Shown here: one piece after another, positions 1 to 6,406 of the stretch
Layout: every line of letters starts with the position of its first letter
How positions within the stretch are numbered: the first letter of the stretch is position 1
NCBI GenBank assembly: GCA_947454745.1
Contig: CANGMV010000036.1
Location: forward strand, 1 to 8,191
From: Bacteroidota bacterium
GTDB lineage: Bacteria; Bacteroidota; Bacteroidia; Chitinophagales; Chitinophagaceae
Reading direction: 5' to 3'
Length of the DNA stretch: 8,191 bases
Notes under the pieces: model-generated
The model's database searches: none
What the model was told of the DNA's origin: nothing
The model's input: only the letters and a program-made list of their open reading frames with translations
Translations under genes and position numbers: made by a program

Positions 1-149
1 ATTTGAAGGACTCCATTAATGAATTTTCCGATTATATTTGCCGCGAAATACTGGCATTGGAAATTGACTGGGTTCCGGCTTTAGAAGACGGAGTGGATGT
101 CGAAATAAATGACCAAAAATTAAGGATTTCAGTTTTACAAAAAGGATAA
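1..149 (+). CDS. ileS: Isoleucyl-tRNA synthetase, C-terminal end (partial)
   Basis: This is the 3' end of a gene that begins outside the window. The frame starting at base 3 is open for 48 codons and stops at TAA 147–149. The peptide runs LKDSINEFSDYICREILALE, then a short VPALEDGVDVEIND stretch, and ends in KLRISVLQKG. This resembles the extreme C-terminus of Bacteroidota IleS, where a helix with a (D)YIC motif is followed by a small beta hairpin. IleS charges tRNA-Ile in the cytoplasm. None of the catalytic motifs (HIGH, KMSKS) lie in the window, so the call rests on the tail motif and on the neighbour: ileS followed at once by a TraR/DksA-family gene is, from memory, a common arrangement in Bacteroidota. 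The 2-base gap to the next start suggests co-transcription. Confidence 0.72.
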   Translation, partial: LKDSINEFSDYICREILALEIDWVPALEDGVDVEINDQKLRISVLQKG

Positions 150-151
150 TT

Positions 152-1228
152 ATGGCTACAAAAAAACCAGCGCCTAAAAAAGCAGCAGCTAAGGCTCCAG
201 CAAAAAAAGTGGTAGCACCAGCAAAAAAGGTGGCTCCAGTTAAGGCTCCAGCAAAAAAAGCGGCAGCACCAGCTAAAAAGACTGCTCCAGCTAAAGCTCC
301 AGCAAAAAAGGCTGCACCAGCTAAAGCACCTGTAAAAAAGGCTGCGGCTCCAGCAAAAAAAGCGGCTCCAGCTAAAGCGCCAATTAAAAAAGCAGCTCCA
401 GCTAAAGCGCCTGTAAAAAAGGTGACAGTACCAGCTAAAAAGGCAGCTCCAGCTAAAGCGCCAGTAAAAAAAGCGGCAGCACCAGCTAAGGCGCCTGTGA
501 AAGCAGCACCTGCAAAGCCTGCAGCAAAAGCACCAGCTAAACCTATTGCAGCACCTGCAAAAAAGGCTGTGCCAGCTAAAGCGCCTGTGAAAGCAGCCGT
601 AAAGCCATCGGCAGCACCAGCTAAACCTGTTGCACCTGTAAAGCCAGTTGAAAAATATGTTCCACCAGCTAAGCCTGTTCCAAAAATCCCTACACCTCCT
701 GTAAAGCCAGTTCGTAAAGCGGCTGAGCCAATTAAGGATATTAAGGTTCCAAAGATCAATGCAAAAAGCAGTGTGCCATATCAACCTGGTTATGTGCCAA
801 TGGAAAAGAGAAAAGAAGTAGAAAGATCAACAGAGACATTAGTTAAATATTCTGATGCGGAATTAGCTGAATTCAAAGAACTGATTTCACGTAAGTTAGA
901 CGCAGCAAAAAAAGAGTTAGTTTATTTACAAGGATTAATTACACGCAAGGATGAATTAGGTGGTGATAATGATGATGCAAGATATATGACCATGGAAGAC
1001 GGTAGTGTGAGCATGGAAAGAGAGCAATTGGGGCAAATGGCGAGTCGTCAAATTACTTTTATCGACCACTTAGAAAAAGCATTAATGCGTATCGAAAACA
1101 AAACTTATGGTATATGTAGAGTAACGGGCTTGTTGATTAGCAAGGATCGTTTACGCGCAGTGCCTCACGCAACATTAAGCTTAGAGGCTAAATTGGGTTA
1201 TGTAAAAAATAGCACCAACGCAGAGTAG
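152..1228 (+). CDS. TraR/DksA-family protein with a histone-H1-like Lys-Ala-Pro repeat tail
   Basis: A 358-residue protein with two distinct parts. Residues 1–190 are almost only Ala, Lys, Pro and Val, built from repeats such as AAPAKAPVKK (residues 54–63, 81–90, 98–107), and strongly basic like a histone H1 tail. Residues about 232–350 resemble DksA/TraR: a charged coiled coil, a tip with D274-D275-A276 that lines up with the DxA tip motif of E. coli DksA, a second helix, then YGICRVTG and LRAVPHATLSLEAK. DksA binds the RNA polymerase secondary channel and, with ppGpp, tunes promoters. The normal C4 zinc site is degenerate: only Cys322 remains, and the other positions are occupied by non-cysteine residues, as in CxxT-type DksA relatives. 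The tail may bind nucleic acid or acidic surfaces; that is inference. ATG 152 follows AAAGGA and sits 2 bases after the ileS stop, so the gene is probably in the ileS operon. A terminator follows. Confidence 0.88.
   Translation: MATKKPAPKKAAAKAPAKKVVAPAKKVAPVKAPAKKAAAPAKKTAPAKAPAKKAAPAKAPVKKAAAPAKKAAPAKAPIKKAAPAKAPVKKVTVPAKKAAPAKAPVKKAAAPAKAPVKAAPAKPAAKAPAKPIAAPAKKAVPAKAPVKAAVKPSAAPAKPVAPVKPVEKYVPPAKPVPKIPTPPVKPVRKAAEPIKDIKVPKINAKSSVPYQPGYVPMEKRKEVERSTETLVKYSDAELAEFKELISRKLDAAKKELVYLQGLITRKDELGGDNDDARYMTMEDGSVSMEREQLGQMASRQITFIDHLEKALMRIENKTYGICRVTGLLISKDRLRAVPHATLSLEAKLGYVKNSTNAE
155..721 (+). repeat. Imperfect in-frame repeats encoding the AKP tail
   Basis: Degenerate repeats within the 5' half of the DksA-like gene. 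The clearest unit is 30 nt and encodes AAPAKAP(V/I)KK; units start at about 311, 362, 392 and 443. The copies at 392 and 443 are almost identical in DNA, while others have diverged or are interrupted by shorter PAKK and AKP blocks. Runs of six or seven A occur at the paired Lys codons. The repeats keep reading frame throughout. They are a likely site for length change by recombination or slippage, which is inference. Confidence 0.85.
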
Positions 1229-1246
1229 CCAACAAAAATGAAATAT

Positions 1247-1280
1247 AAAAAAGCCCTGGTCATTGGTCAGGGCTTTTTTT
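1247..1280. terminator. Bidirectional Rho-independent terminator between the DksA-like gene and the ABC exporter
   Basis: GCCCTG at 1253–1258 pairs with CAGGGC at 1268–1273, with a loop of about 9 nt. Six A before the stem and seven T after it (1274–1280) give a U-tail for transcripts in both directions. It lies 18 bp after the DksA-like stop and about 43 bp beyond the exporter stop on the other strand, so it probably ends both convergent units. Confidence 0.9.
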
Positions 1281-1323
1281 ATTAGCTAACACTTACAGTT
1301 TTAATAAGGAATAATTTATTAAC

Positions 1324-3144
1324 TTATTTAACTTCTTGCATCTCAATCAACTTGCGGTAGTATCCGTTTTGAGCAAGGAGTTCATCGTGGTTGCCGCGCT
1401 CAACAATATTGCCTTTTTGTAATACAATAATTTCGTCGGCGTGTCTGATAGTGGAAAGGCGGTGCGCAATCACAATCGAAGTTCTATTCTGCATCATATT
1501 GTTAATGGCGTCTTGAACTAACTTCTCACTTTCTGTATCTAATGCCGAAGTGGCCTCGTCTAAAATAAGAATCGGAGGATTTTTAAGGACAGCTCTTGCA
1601 ATGGTTAAGCGTTGACGTTCGCCACCACTTAGTTTGCTACCACGGTCACCAATGATGGTATTAAAGCCTTCTTCTTTTTTAGAAATAAAATCAAAAGCGT
1701 TGGCAATTTTTGCTGCTTCAATAATCTCTGCTTCTGTTGCTTCTGGTTTTCCTAAAGCAATATTTGCAGCAATCGTATCATTAAATAAAATAGGCTCTTG
1801 TGTTACCACACTAATTTGTTGGCGAAGACTATTTAAGCTATAGTCTTTAATGTTTTTTCCATCTATATACAAGGCACCTGAACTTACATCGTGAAAGCGA
1901 GGCACTAAATCGGCCAAGGTACTTTTACCTGCACCCGACGAGCCCACCAATGCAATTGTTTTTCCTTTTTGAATGGTTAAATTGATATTGTTTAAAATGC
2001 TTGCATCTTGGTAAGAGAACTGTACATTTTCAAATTGTATCGCAGTCGTAAAACCATTTAATTCAATAGGACGAGCAGGCTCTTCCACCACAATTGGCGC
2101 CTCCAACACTTCGTTTAAACGATCCAAAGTAGCAGTGCCTCTATTTACGTTGTAAGCAGCTTGTGACAAGGCTTTTGCAGGGTTAATGATTTGAGAAAAC
2201 AATGCCACGTAGGTAATAAAAGTGCTACCTGATAAAATTTCTCCGCTAATTACTAACTTGCCGCCAAACCATAAAACGCAACATAAAATCATCACACCTA
2301 ATGATTCAGAAACTGGAGAAGCTAAATCGCGGCGGTACAATATTTTATTTTTAATTTGAAAAATATCGTCAACTAAACCAAAAAAGTTTTTCTTCACTCT
2401 GTTTTCTGCAGTGAAAGCTTTAATAATTCTAAGGCCAGTAAGAGTTTCCTCCATCTGACTCATAATCTCCCCCCATTTTACTTGTGCTTTATTAGTTTGC
2501 TTTTTTAAACTTCTTCCAATTCTACCTACCACAAATCCGGCCAAAGGAAGTAATACGAAAACAAATAAAGTAAGCTTTACACTTATAATAAATAACACCA
2601 CAAGAATGCCAATAATATTTAAAGGCTCTTTAATCATGCCTTCTAATGCGCCAATAATAGAATTTTCTAATTCTGCAATATCATTTGAGGACCTACTTAA
2701 AATATCACCTTTACGTTGTTCCGTAAAATAACCAATTGGCAATTGTAAAATTTTATTGTACAAGAGCTTTGAGTATTTTCTGGTAACTGCATTGCGAATA
2801 GGCGCCAAAAAGTAAAACGATAAATACAGGAATAAGTTCTTTAGCAAAACAGCGGTAATGATGCCAAAGCAAATCCAGCCCAATGCATACACTTTACCGT
2901 ATTTAGCAATATTGGTTTGTAAAAAGCCATACACAATATCTTTAATGCCACTCGAAGTGCCTGCAGTTGCAACTTGAGCAGTACTGGTAAGATTGCTGCT
3001 GCCAAATATAAGGTCCATGAATGGCATTAGCATACTCAAGGAGAACAAGCTAAATATAATAGACAGGGTAATAAACAAGCTATACAGGCCCATATAAGCC
3101 TTGTATTCCTTGATATAACTAATGATTCTAAAAAATTTTCTCAT
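1324..3144 (-). CDS. ABC exporter, fused permease–ATPase, MsbA-like
   Basis: A 606-residue half-transporter if started at ATG 3144 (MRKFFRIISY). The N-terminal half has about six membrane helices, with helix 1 near residues 18–45 and a Ser/Thr-rich periplasmic loop at about 47–80. The ATPase half carries Walker A GSSGAGKST (401–409), Q-loop Q449, signature LSGGE (505–509), Walker B ILILDE (525–530) and H-loop H561, all intact. Such proteins work as homodimers in the inner membrane; MsbA flips lipid A, other relatives export drugs or lipids. Substrate cannot be read from sequence. A TTG at 3172–3174 would add ten residues, but it falls inside the candidate -7 element and its added residues look unlike an exporter N-terminus, so ATG 3144 is preferred. 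It is a single-gene unit, divergent from rbfA and convergent with the DksA-like gene. Confidence 0.9.
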   Translation of the reverse strand: MRKFFRIISYIKEYKAYMGLYSLFITLSIIFSLFSLSMLMPFMDLIFGSSNLTSTAQVATAGTSSGIKDIVYGFLQTNIAKYGKVYALGWICFGIITAVLLKNLFLYLSFYFLAPIRNAVTRKYSKLLYNKILQLPIGYFTEQRKGDILSRSSNDIAELENSIIGALEGMIKEPLNIIGILVVLFIISVKLTLFVFVLLPLAGFVVGRIGRSLKKQTNKAQVKWGEIMSQMEETLTGLRIIKAFTAENRVKKNFFGLVDDIFQIKNKILYRRDLASPVSESLGVMILCCVLWFGGKLVISGEILSGSTFITYVALFSQIINPAKALSQAAYNVNRGTATLDRLNEVLEAPIVVEEPARPIELNGFTTAIQFENVQFSYQDASILNNINLTIQKGKTIALVGSSGAGKSTLADLVPRFHDVSSGALYIDGKNIKDYSLNSLRQQISVVTQEPILFNDTIAANIALGKPEATEAEIIEAAKIANAFDFISKKEEGFNTIIGDRGSKLSGGERQRLTIARAVLKNPPILILDEATSALDTESEKLVQDAINNMMQNRTSIVIAHRLSTIRHADEIIVLQKGNIVERGNHDELLAQNGYYRKLIEMQEVK

Positions 3145-3171
3145 ATATAAACTATTCCACGGAATAATCAG

Positions 3172-3199
3172 CAAAGTAACTAATTTTACAGCGAATCAA
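3172..3199 (-). promoter_or_regulatory. Candidate promoter for the ABC exporter
   Basis: On the minus strand, TTACTTTG (3172–3179) matches the Bacteroidota -7 consensus TAnnTTTG at 7 of 8 positions. A TTG (3197–3199) lies 17 nt upstream, where a -33 element is expected. Transcription would start near 3165, giving a leader of about 20 nt before ATG 3144. The match is imperfect, so this is tentative. Confidence 0.35.
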
Positions 3200-3213
3200 C
3201 GATTTTGATTATT

Positions 3214-3558
3214 ATGGAAGAAGGTAAAAGACAGAAACAAGTAGCAGGGGCCATTCAGACCACCATGAATGACATCTTTTTAAAACTAGGTCTTACGATT
3301 ATAGACGGCGGCATGGTGTCCATTTCCTCGGTGAAAGTAACCCCCGATTTATTGGAGGCGAGAATTTACTTAAGTTTATTTCAGGTGAATGATCAGGCAG
3401 CATGCTTTAAAAAAATTAAGGCACAGGAGTGGGAGATTAAAAAAAGATTGGGTGCCGAAATGAAGCATCAATTAAGACGCATACCCGTGTTGCATTTTTA
3501 TTTAGATGACACGCTTGATTATGTGTTTAAAATGGAAGAGATCCTAAAAACTTTATAA
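3214..3558 (+). CDS. rbfA: Ribosome-binding factor A
   Basis: A 114-residue protein, the usual RbfA size. RbfA binds the 30S subunit in the cytoplasm and assists late maturation of the 16S rRNA 5' region, notably in cold. The start EEGKRQKQVAGAIQ, the middle SISSVKVTPDLLEARIYLSL and the end RRIPVLHFYLDDTLDYVFKMEEIL follow the KH-fold RbfA pattern, including the conserved Pro91 and Asp98 of the P-x-L-x-F-x-x-D segment. ATG 3214 is chosen over an in-frame TTG at 3205, which would add only three residues (MII). No convincing Shine-Dalgarno is visible. The stop codon is followed with no gap by the GTG of the permease gene, so the two are probably one operon and may be translationally coupled. The exporter diverges upstream. 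Confidence 0.93.
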   Translation: MEEGKRQKQVAGAIQTTMNDIFLKLGLTIIDGGMVSISSVKVTPDLLEARIYLSLFQVNDQAACFKKIKAQEWEIKKRLGAEMKHQLRRIPVLHFYLDDTLDYVFKMEEILKTL

Positions 3559-4773
3559 GTGCATTTTTTATTTGCATGGCGTTATTTTAGAGGCAAGTAC
3601 GCTTTTCAGGCAATCCAAATTATTGCTTGGGTAAGTGTGTTTGCAATCGCAATAGGCACGGCTGCGCTTATTACCATACTGAGTGTTTCCAATGGGTTCA
3701 CTTCGGTAGTAAAAGGATTGTATGCCGATTTTTACGCCGATGTTCGCGTTACCCCTAAGCAAGGAAAATTCTTTTCAGTTACAACTGCAGCATTTGAAAA
3801 AATTAAAACAATCGATGGTGTAAAAGCGATTAGTAAAGTGGTAGAGAATCGTGCGCTTTTGGTGAAGGATGGTTTACAATCAGTGGCTTTGGTAAAAGGA
3901 GTGGGCACATCCTATGGGAACATCAATCAAATAAGAAAATATTTAAAAAGAGGAGAATGTGCAATTGGTGATTTGGAAACACCTATGTTTATTATGGGCA
4001 TTGGCATTGAGCAAAAGCTAGGCCTTATGCAGCATTTGCTGGGGGATACGCTACAAGTATATGCGGTGAATCGATCAGGTAAAGCCATCACACAGTTGGG
4101 TCAATTAAATACACTCAATGTGCAGGAGTCGGGTGCTTTTTCGGTACAGCAGGAATTCGATGACCAATATGTGTTTACGAATACCGAGTTTGCGCAATAT
4201 TTATTCGATTTACAGCCCAACGAAGTATCCGCAATCGAATTGTCGATTGATACTAAAAAAGAGCAAGCTATAATTACGGCAATCGAAAAAATAATGGGAC
4301 CGGGCTATGATGTAAGAAACAAGTACCAACAAAATATCGACTTGTATAGAATTATGCAAGTGGAAAAATGGATCATTTTTTGCATACTCGCACTTATCAT
4401 GATGGTGGCTTCGTTTAATTTAGTAGGCGCATTAACCATGTTGGTATTAGAGAAACAAAAAGACATTCATGTGTTAAACGCAATGGGGGCAACACAATGG
4501 GATATTCAAAAAATATTTTTATTATTATCAGGCGTAATGGCCATGCTAGGCGCCATTATTGGAGGAGCCCTTGCAAGTATATTTTGCTGGTTACAATACA
4601 AATATCATTTTATAAAACTAGGAGGTAGTTCCTTTGTAATTGACTACTATCCGATTCAACCCATGGCTGTGGATTATATCGCCATCATGTTATTGGTAAT
4701 TGTCATTGCTTTATTAGCAGGATGGATACCTTCCCGTAAAGCAGCAGCAAAAATTTATGAAAGAATAGTGTAA
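3559..4773 (+). CDS. FtsX-family ABC permease, LolC/LolE-like
   Basis: A 404-residue membrane protein with the FtsX/MacB layout. A first helix at about 20–45 ends in the family motif LSVSNGF (41–47). A large periplasmic domain follows (about 48–268), then three helices at about 271–295, 318–345 and 372–392. VLEKQKDIHVLNAMGAT (296–312) is the characteristic loop after helix 2. In LolCDE, such permeases with the ATPase LolD release lipoproteins from the inner membrane toward the outer membrane. Bacteroidota carry related permeases of less certain function, so the lipoprotein role is inferred from family. No LolD-type ATPase lies beside it; one encoded elsewhere is required. The start is GTG 3559, directly after the rbfA TAA; it yields HFLFAWRYFRGKY, which matches the family N-terminus, and no better ATG exists nearby. 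A terminator follows. Confidence 0.87.
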   Translation: MHFLFAWRYFRGKYAFQAIQIIAWVSVFAIAIGTAALITILSVSNGFTSVVKGLYADFYADVRVTPKQGKFFSVTTAAFEKIKTIDGVKAISKVVENRALLVKDGLQSVALVKGVGTSYGNINQIRKYLKRGECAIGDLETPMFIMGIGIEQKLGLMQHLLGDTLQVYAVNRSGKAITQLGQLNTLNVQESGAFSVQQEFDDQYVFTNTEFAQYLFDLQPNEVSAIELSIDTKKEQAIITAIEKIMGPGYDVRNKYQQNIDLYRIMQVEKWIIFCILALIMMVASFNLVGALTMLVLEKQKDIHVLNAMGATQWDIQKIFLLLSGVMAMLGAIIGGALASIFCWLQYKYHFIKLGGSSFVIDYYPIQPMAVDYIAIMLLVIVIALLAGWIPSRKAAAKIYERIV

Positions 4774-4806
4774 AAAATAGCCACAGTTATTTGCTGTGGC
4801 TATTTT
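4774..4806. terminator. Strong hairpin terminator after the LolC/E-like permease
   Basis: A perfect 13-bp stem: AAAATAGCCACAG (4774–4786) pairs with CTGTGGCTATTTT (4794–4806) around a 7-nt loop. The stem begins right after the permease stop codon. The U-tract is short (four T, then AAAG) but the stem is strong. A-rich and T-rich arms allow it to act in either direction. Confidence 0.82.
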
Positions 4807-4853
4807 AAAGTTTATTTTTCTAAAGGATTAAAAAAATCAAAAAGAGTTTAAAT

Positions 4854-4886
4854 AAAAAAAGGGCTATTTTATTTAGCCCTTTTTTT
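4854..4886. terminator. Bidirectional terminator at the 3' end of the transketolase N-subunit gene
   Basis: A 13-bp stem: AAAAAAAGGGCTA (4854–4866) pairs with TAGCCCTTTTTTT (4874–4886), with a 7-nt loop. On the minus strand it starts one base after the transketolase stop (4888–4890) and ends in a run of U, so it mainly serves that gene. It also backs up the permease terminator 48 bp to the left. The 4807–4853 spacer is AT-rich with nothing recognised. Confidence 0.88.
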
Positions 4887-4887
4887 A

Positions 4888-5727
4888 TTAATAATCTCCT
4901 AAAGTTTCTTCTAATTGACCTAGTGCTTTTGCTAATTGCTCATCATTTGGAGCAATACCATGCCACTCATGGCCGGTTTCCATAAAGTCTACACCTTTAC
5001 CCATGGTAGTTTTCATTAAAATTACAATCGGCTTACCTTGACCTGTTAATGATTTTGCTTTTTCTAATGTAGCAACAATTTCATCCATATTATGACCGTC
5101 CATATGCAACACAGTCCAATGGAAAGCTTTGAATTTATCTTCTAAATTATCTAAGTTTAATACTTTGCTTAATGGTCCGTCAATTTGTTGTCCGTTTACA
5201 TCAATAGTAGCAATGTAATTATCTACTTTATTGTGTGCAGCAAACATAATCGCTTCCCAGTTTTGTCCTTCTTGTAATTCACCATCACCATGCAATGAAT
5301 AAACGATTCTGTCGTCGCCATTGTATTTTTTAGAAAGTGCAGCACCAATGGAAACACTCATGCCTTGTCCTAAAGAACCACTCGCAATACGAATACCAGG
5401 AAGATTTTCATGCGTCGTAGGATGTCCTTGTAAACGAGAATTAATCATACGAAATGTAGACAACTCTTTTACATCAAAATAACCTGATCGAGACAATACT
5501 GAATAAAATACTGGAGAGATATGGCCATTCGATAAAAAGAAAAGATCTTCATTCTTGCCATCCATTTTAAAGTTGGCATCAATTTTCATTACTTTAAAAT
5601 ACAAGGCAGTTAAAAAATCGGCACAGCCCAAAGAACCACCAGGGTGACCACTTTGTTGTGCATGTACCATTCTTACAATGTCTCTTCTTACTTGAGAAGC
5701 AATTTTAGTTAATTCAGTTGTTGTCAT
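4888..5727 (-). CDS. Transketolase, N-terminal (thiamine diphosphate-binding) subunit
   Basis: A 279-residue protein covering only the first third of a full transketolase (about 660 residues). Transketolase moves two-carbon ketol units between sugar phosphates in the cytoplasmic pentose phosphate pathway. Visible are SGHPGG (26–31, His28), SNGH (67–69 plus catalytic-region His69), GHP with His102, the diphosphate/Mg motif beginning GDGE at 147–150 with N178 in VNGQQIDG, and WHG with His256. These match the active-site histidines of the N-terminal domain. The pyrimidine-binding and C-terminal domains are absent, as in split transketolases, whose second subunit is about 310 residues. That partner is not adjacent in this window. 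ATG 5727 gives the usual MTTTELTKIASQ start. An upstream in-frame extension to 5805 would add a hydrophobic segment and cross the promoter element, so it is rejected. Confidence 0.92.
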   Translation of the reverse strand: MTTTELTKIASQVRRDIVRMVHAQQSGHPGGSLGCADFLTALYFKVMKIDANFKMDGKNEDLFFLSNGHISPVFYSVLSRSGYFDVKELSTFRMINSRLQGHPTTHENLPGIRIASGSLGQGMSVSIGAALSKKYNGDDRIVYSLHGDGELQEGQNWEAIMFAAHNKVDNYIATIDVNGQQIDGPLSKVLNLDNLEDKFKAFHWTVLHMDGHNMDEIVATLEKAKSLTGQGKPIVILMKTTMGKGVDFMETGHEWHGIAPNDEQLAKALGQLEETLGDY

Positions 5728-5746
5728 AAAATTTGTGTCTATGCGG

Positions 5747-5754
5747 CAAAGATA
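5747..5754 (-). promoter_or_regulatory. Promoter -7 element for the transketolase subunit
   Basis: The minus strand reads TATCTTTG, an exact match to the Bacteroidota TAnnTTTG consensus, 19 nt upstream of ATG 5727. No clear TTG is seen at the -33 position. Its position inside a longer alternative reading frame supports the shorter start. Confidence 0.55.
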
Positions 5755-5792
5755 GATAAAAAAAAGACTTATGCAGAATACTATGATTTGCT

Positions 5793-5800
5793 TAGCTTTG
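5793..5800 (+). promoter_or_regulatory. Promoter -7 element for frr
   Basis: TAGCTTTG matches the Bacteroidota TAnnTTTG consensus exactly, 19 nt upstream of the frr ATG. As with the divergent transketolase promoter, no clear -33 TTG is present. The leader would be only about a dozen nucleotides and lacks a Shine-Dalgarno sequence. Confidence 0.5.
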
Positions 5801-5819
5801 TACACTCAAATAATGCAAT

Positions 5820-6383
5820 ATGTCAGAGGAATTAAAAAAAATCACAACAGAGGCAGAAAGTGGCATGAAAAAGGCCATCAATCACCTCGAAATCGAGATT
5901 TCTAAAATAAGAGCGGGCAAAGCGAGCCCTTCCATTTTAGAGGGCATTAATGTAGATTATTATGGTACGCCTACTCCCATAAGTCAGGTTGCCAATGTAC
6001 AAGTGTTGGATTCAAGAACCATTAGTATTCAGCCTTGGGAAAAAAACATGTTGGCTTTAATTGAAAGATCCATCATGGCAGCGAATATTGGCATTACTCC
6101 ACAAAATGACGGTATCAATATCCGATTATTCATGCCACCTTTAACCGAAGAGCGTCGTAAGGAATTGTATAAAAAAGCAGCCGGTGAAGGAGAGCATAGT
6201 AAAGTAGCCATTCGCAATATTAGAAGAGACCATATTGAGAAAGTGAAAAAATTACAAAAAGACGGCACGAGTGAAGATATATGTAAAGGTGCCGAGGATG
6301 AAATTCAAGCATTAACCGACAAGCATATTGGCTTAGTGGATAAACACCTTGAAGCAAAAGAAAAAGAAATTATGACGGTATAA
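5820..6383 (+). CDS. frr: Ribosome recycling factor
   Basis: A 187-residue protein, the normal RRF length. With EF-G, RRF splits post-termination ribosomes so that subunits can be reused; it acts in the cytoplasm and is usually essential. The N-terminal helix ends in the hallmark ISKIRAGKASPSILEGI (27–43). The small beta/alpha domain II (about 31–105) includes NVQVLDSRTISIQPWEK (59–75) and GITPQNDG (91–98). MPPLTEERRKEL (105–116) starts the long helical domain, with AIRNIRRD (130–137) holding the conserved arginines. The ATG at 5820 fits the family start exactly. In many bacteria frr follows pyrH; here it stands alone, behind its own promoter and divergent from the transketolase subunit, and is closed by a terminator that reaches into the next gene. 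Confidence 0.97.
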   Translation: MSEELKKITTEAESGMKKAINHLEIEISKIRAGKASPSILEGINVDYYGTPTPISQVANVQVLDSRTISIQPWEKNMLALIERSIMAANIGITPQNDGINIRLFMPPLTEERRKELYKKAAGEGEHSKVAIRNIRRDHIEKVKKLQKDGTSEDICKGAEDEIQALTDKHIGLVDKHLEAKEKEIMTV

Positions 6384-6406
6384 TCGCCATCATGAAAAAA
6401 TATATA

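Noticed and set aside
152..730. Possible protein-secretion or cell-wall spanning role for the AKP tail
   Set aside because: There is no signal peptide or membrane segment, and the fused domain is a cytoplasmic transcription factor type, so a nucleic-acid or polymerase-related role is more plausible.
16..784. Two long minus-strand reading frames (about 250 codons each) opposite the AKP repeat region, one Gly/Ala/Phe-rich and one Trp/Cys/Arg/Phe-rich
   Set aside because: They are mirror images of the Lys-Ala-Pro codon repeats; stop codons are rare there because of the biased plus-strand codons. They cross the ileS end and have no family resemblance.
1634..1843. Small plus-strand reading frame inside the ABC exporter
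   Set aside because: Shadow of the conserved ATPase domain on the other strand, which has all motifs intact.
3145..3174. TTG-initiated ten-residue extension of the ABC exporter
   Set aside because: The TTG lies inside the candidate -7 element, and ATG 3144 gives a normal exporter N-terminus.
5728..5805. N-terminal extension of the transketolase subunit with a hydrophobic, membrane-like segment
   Set aside because: It would cover the exact -7 promoter element, and transketolase N-subunits start at the equivalent of MTTTELTKIA; the enzyme is cytosolic.
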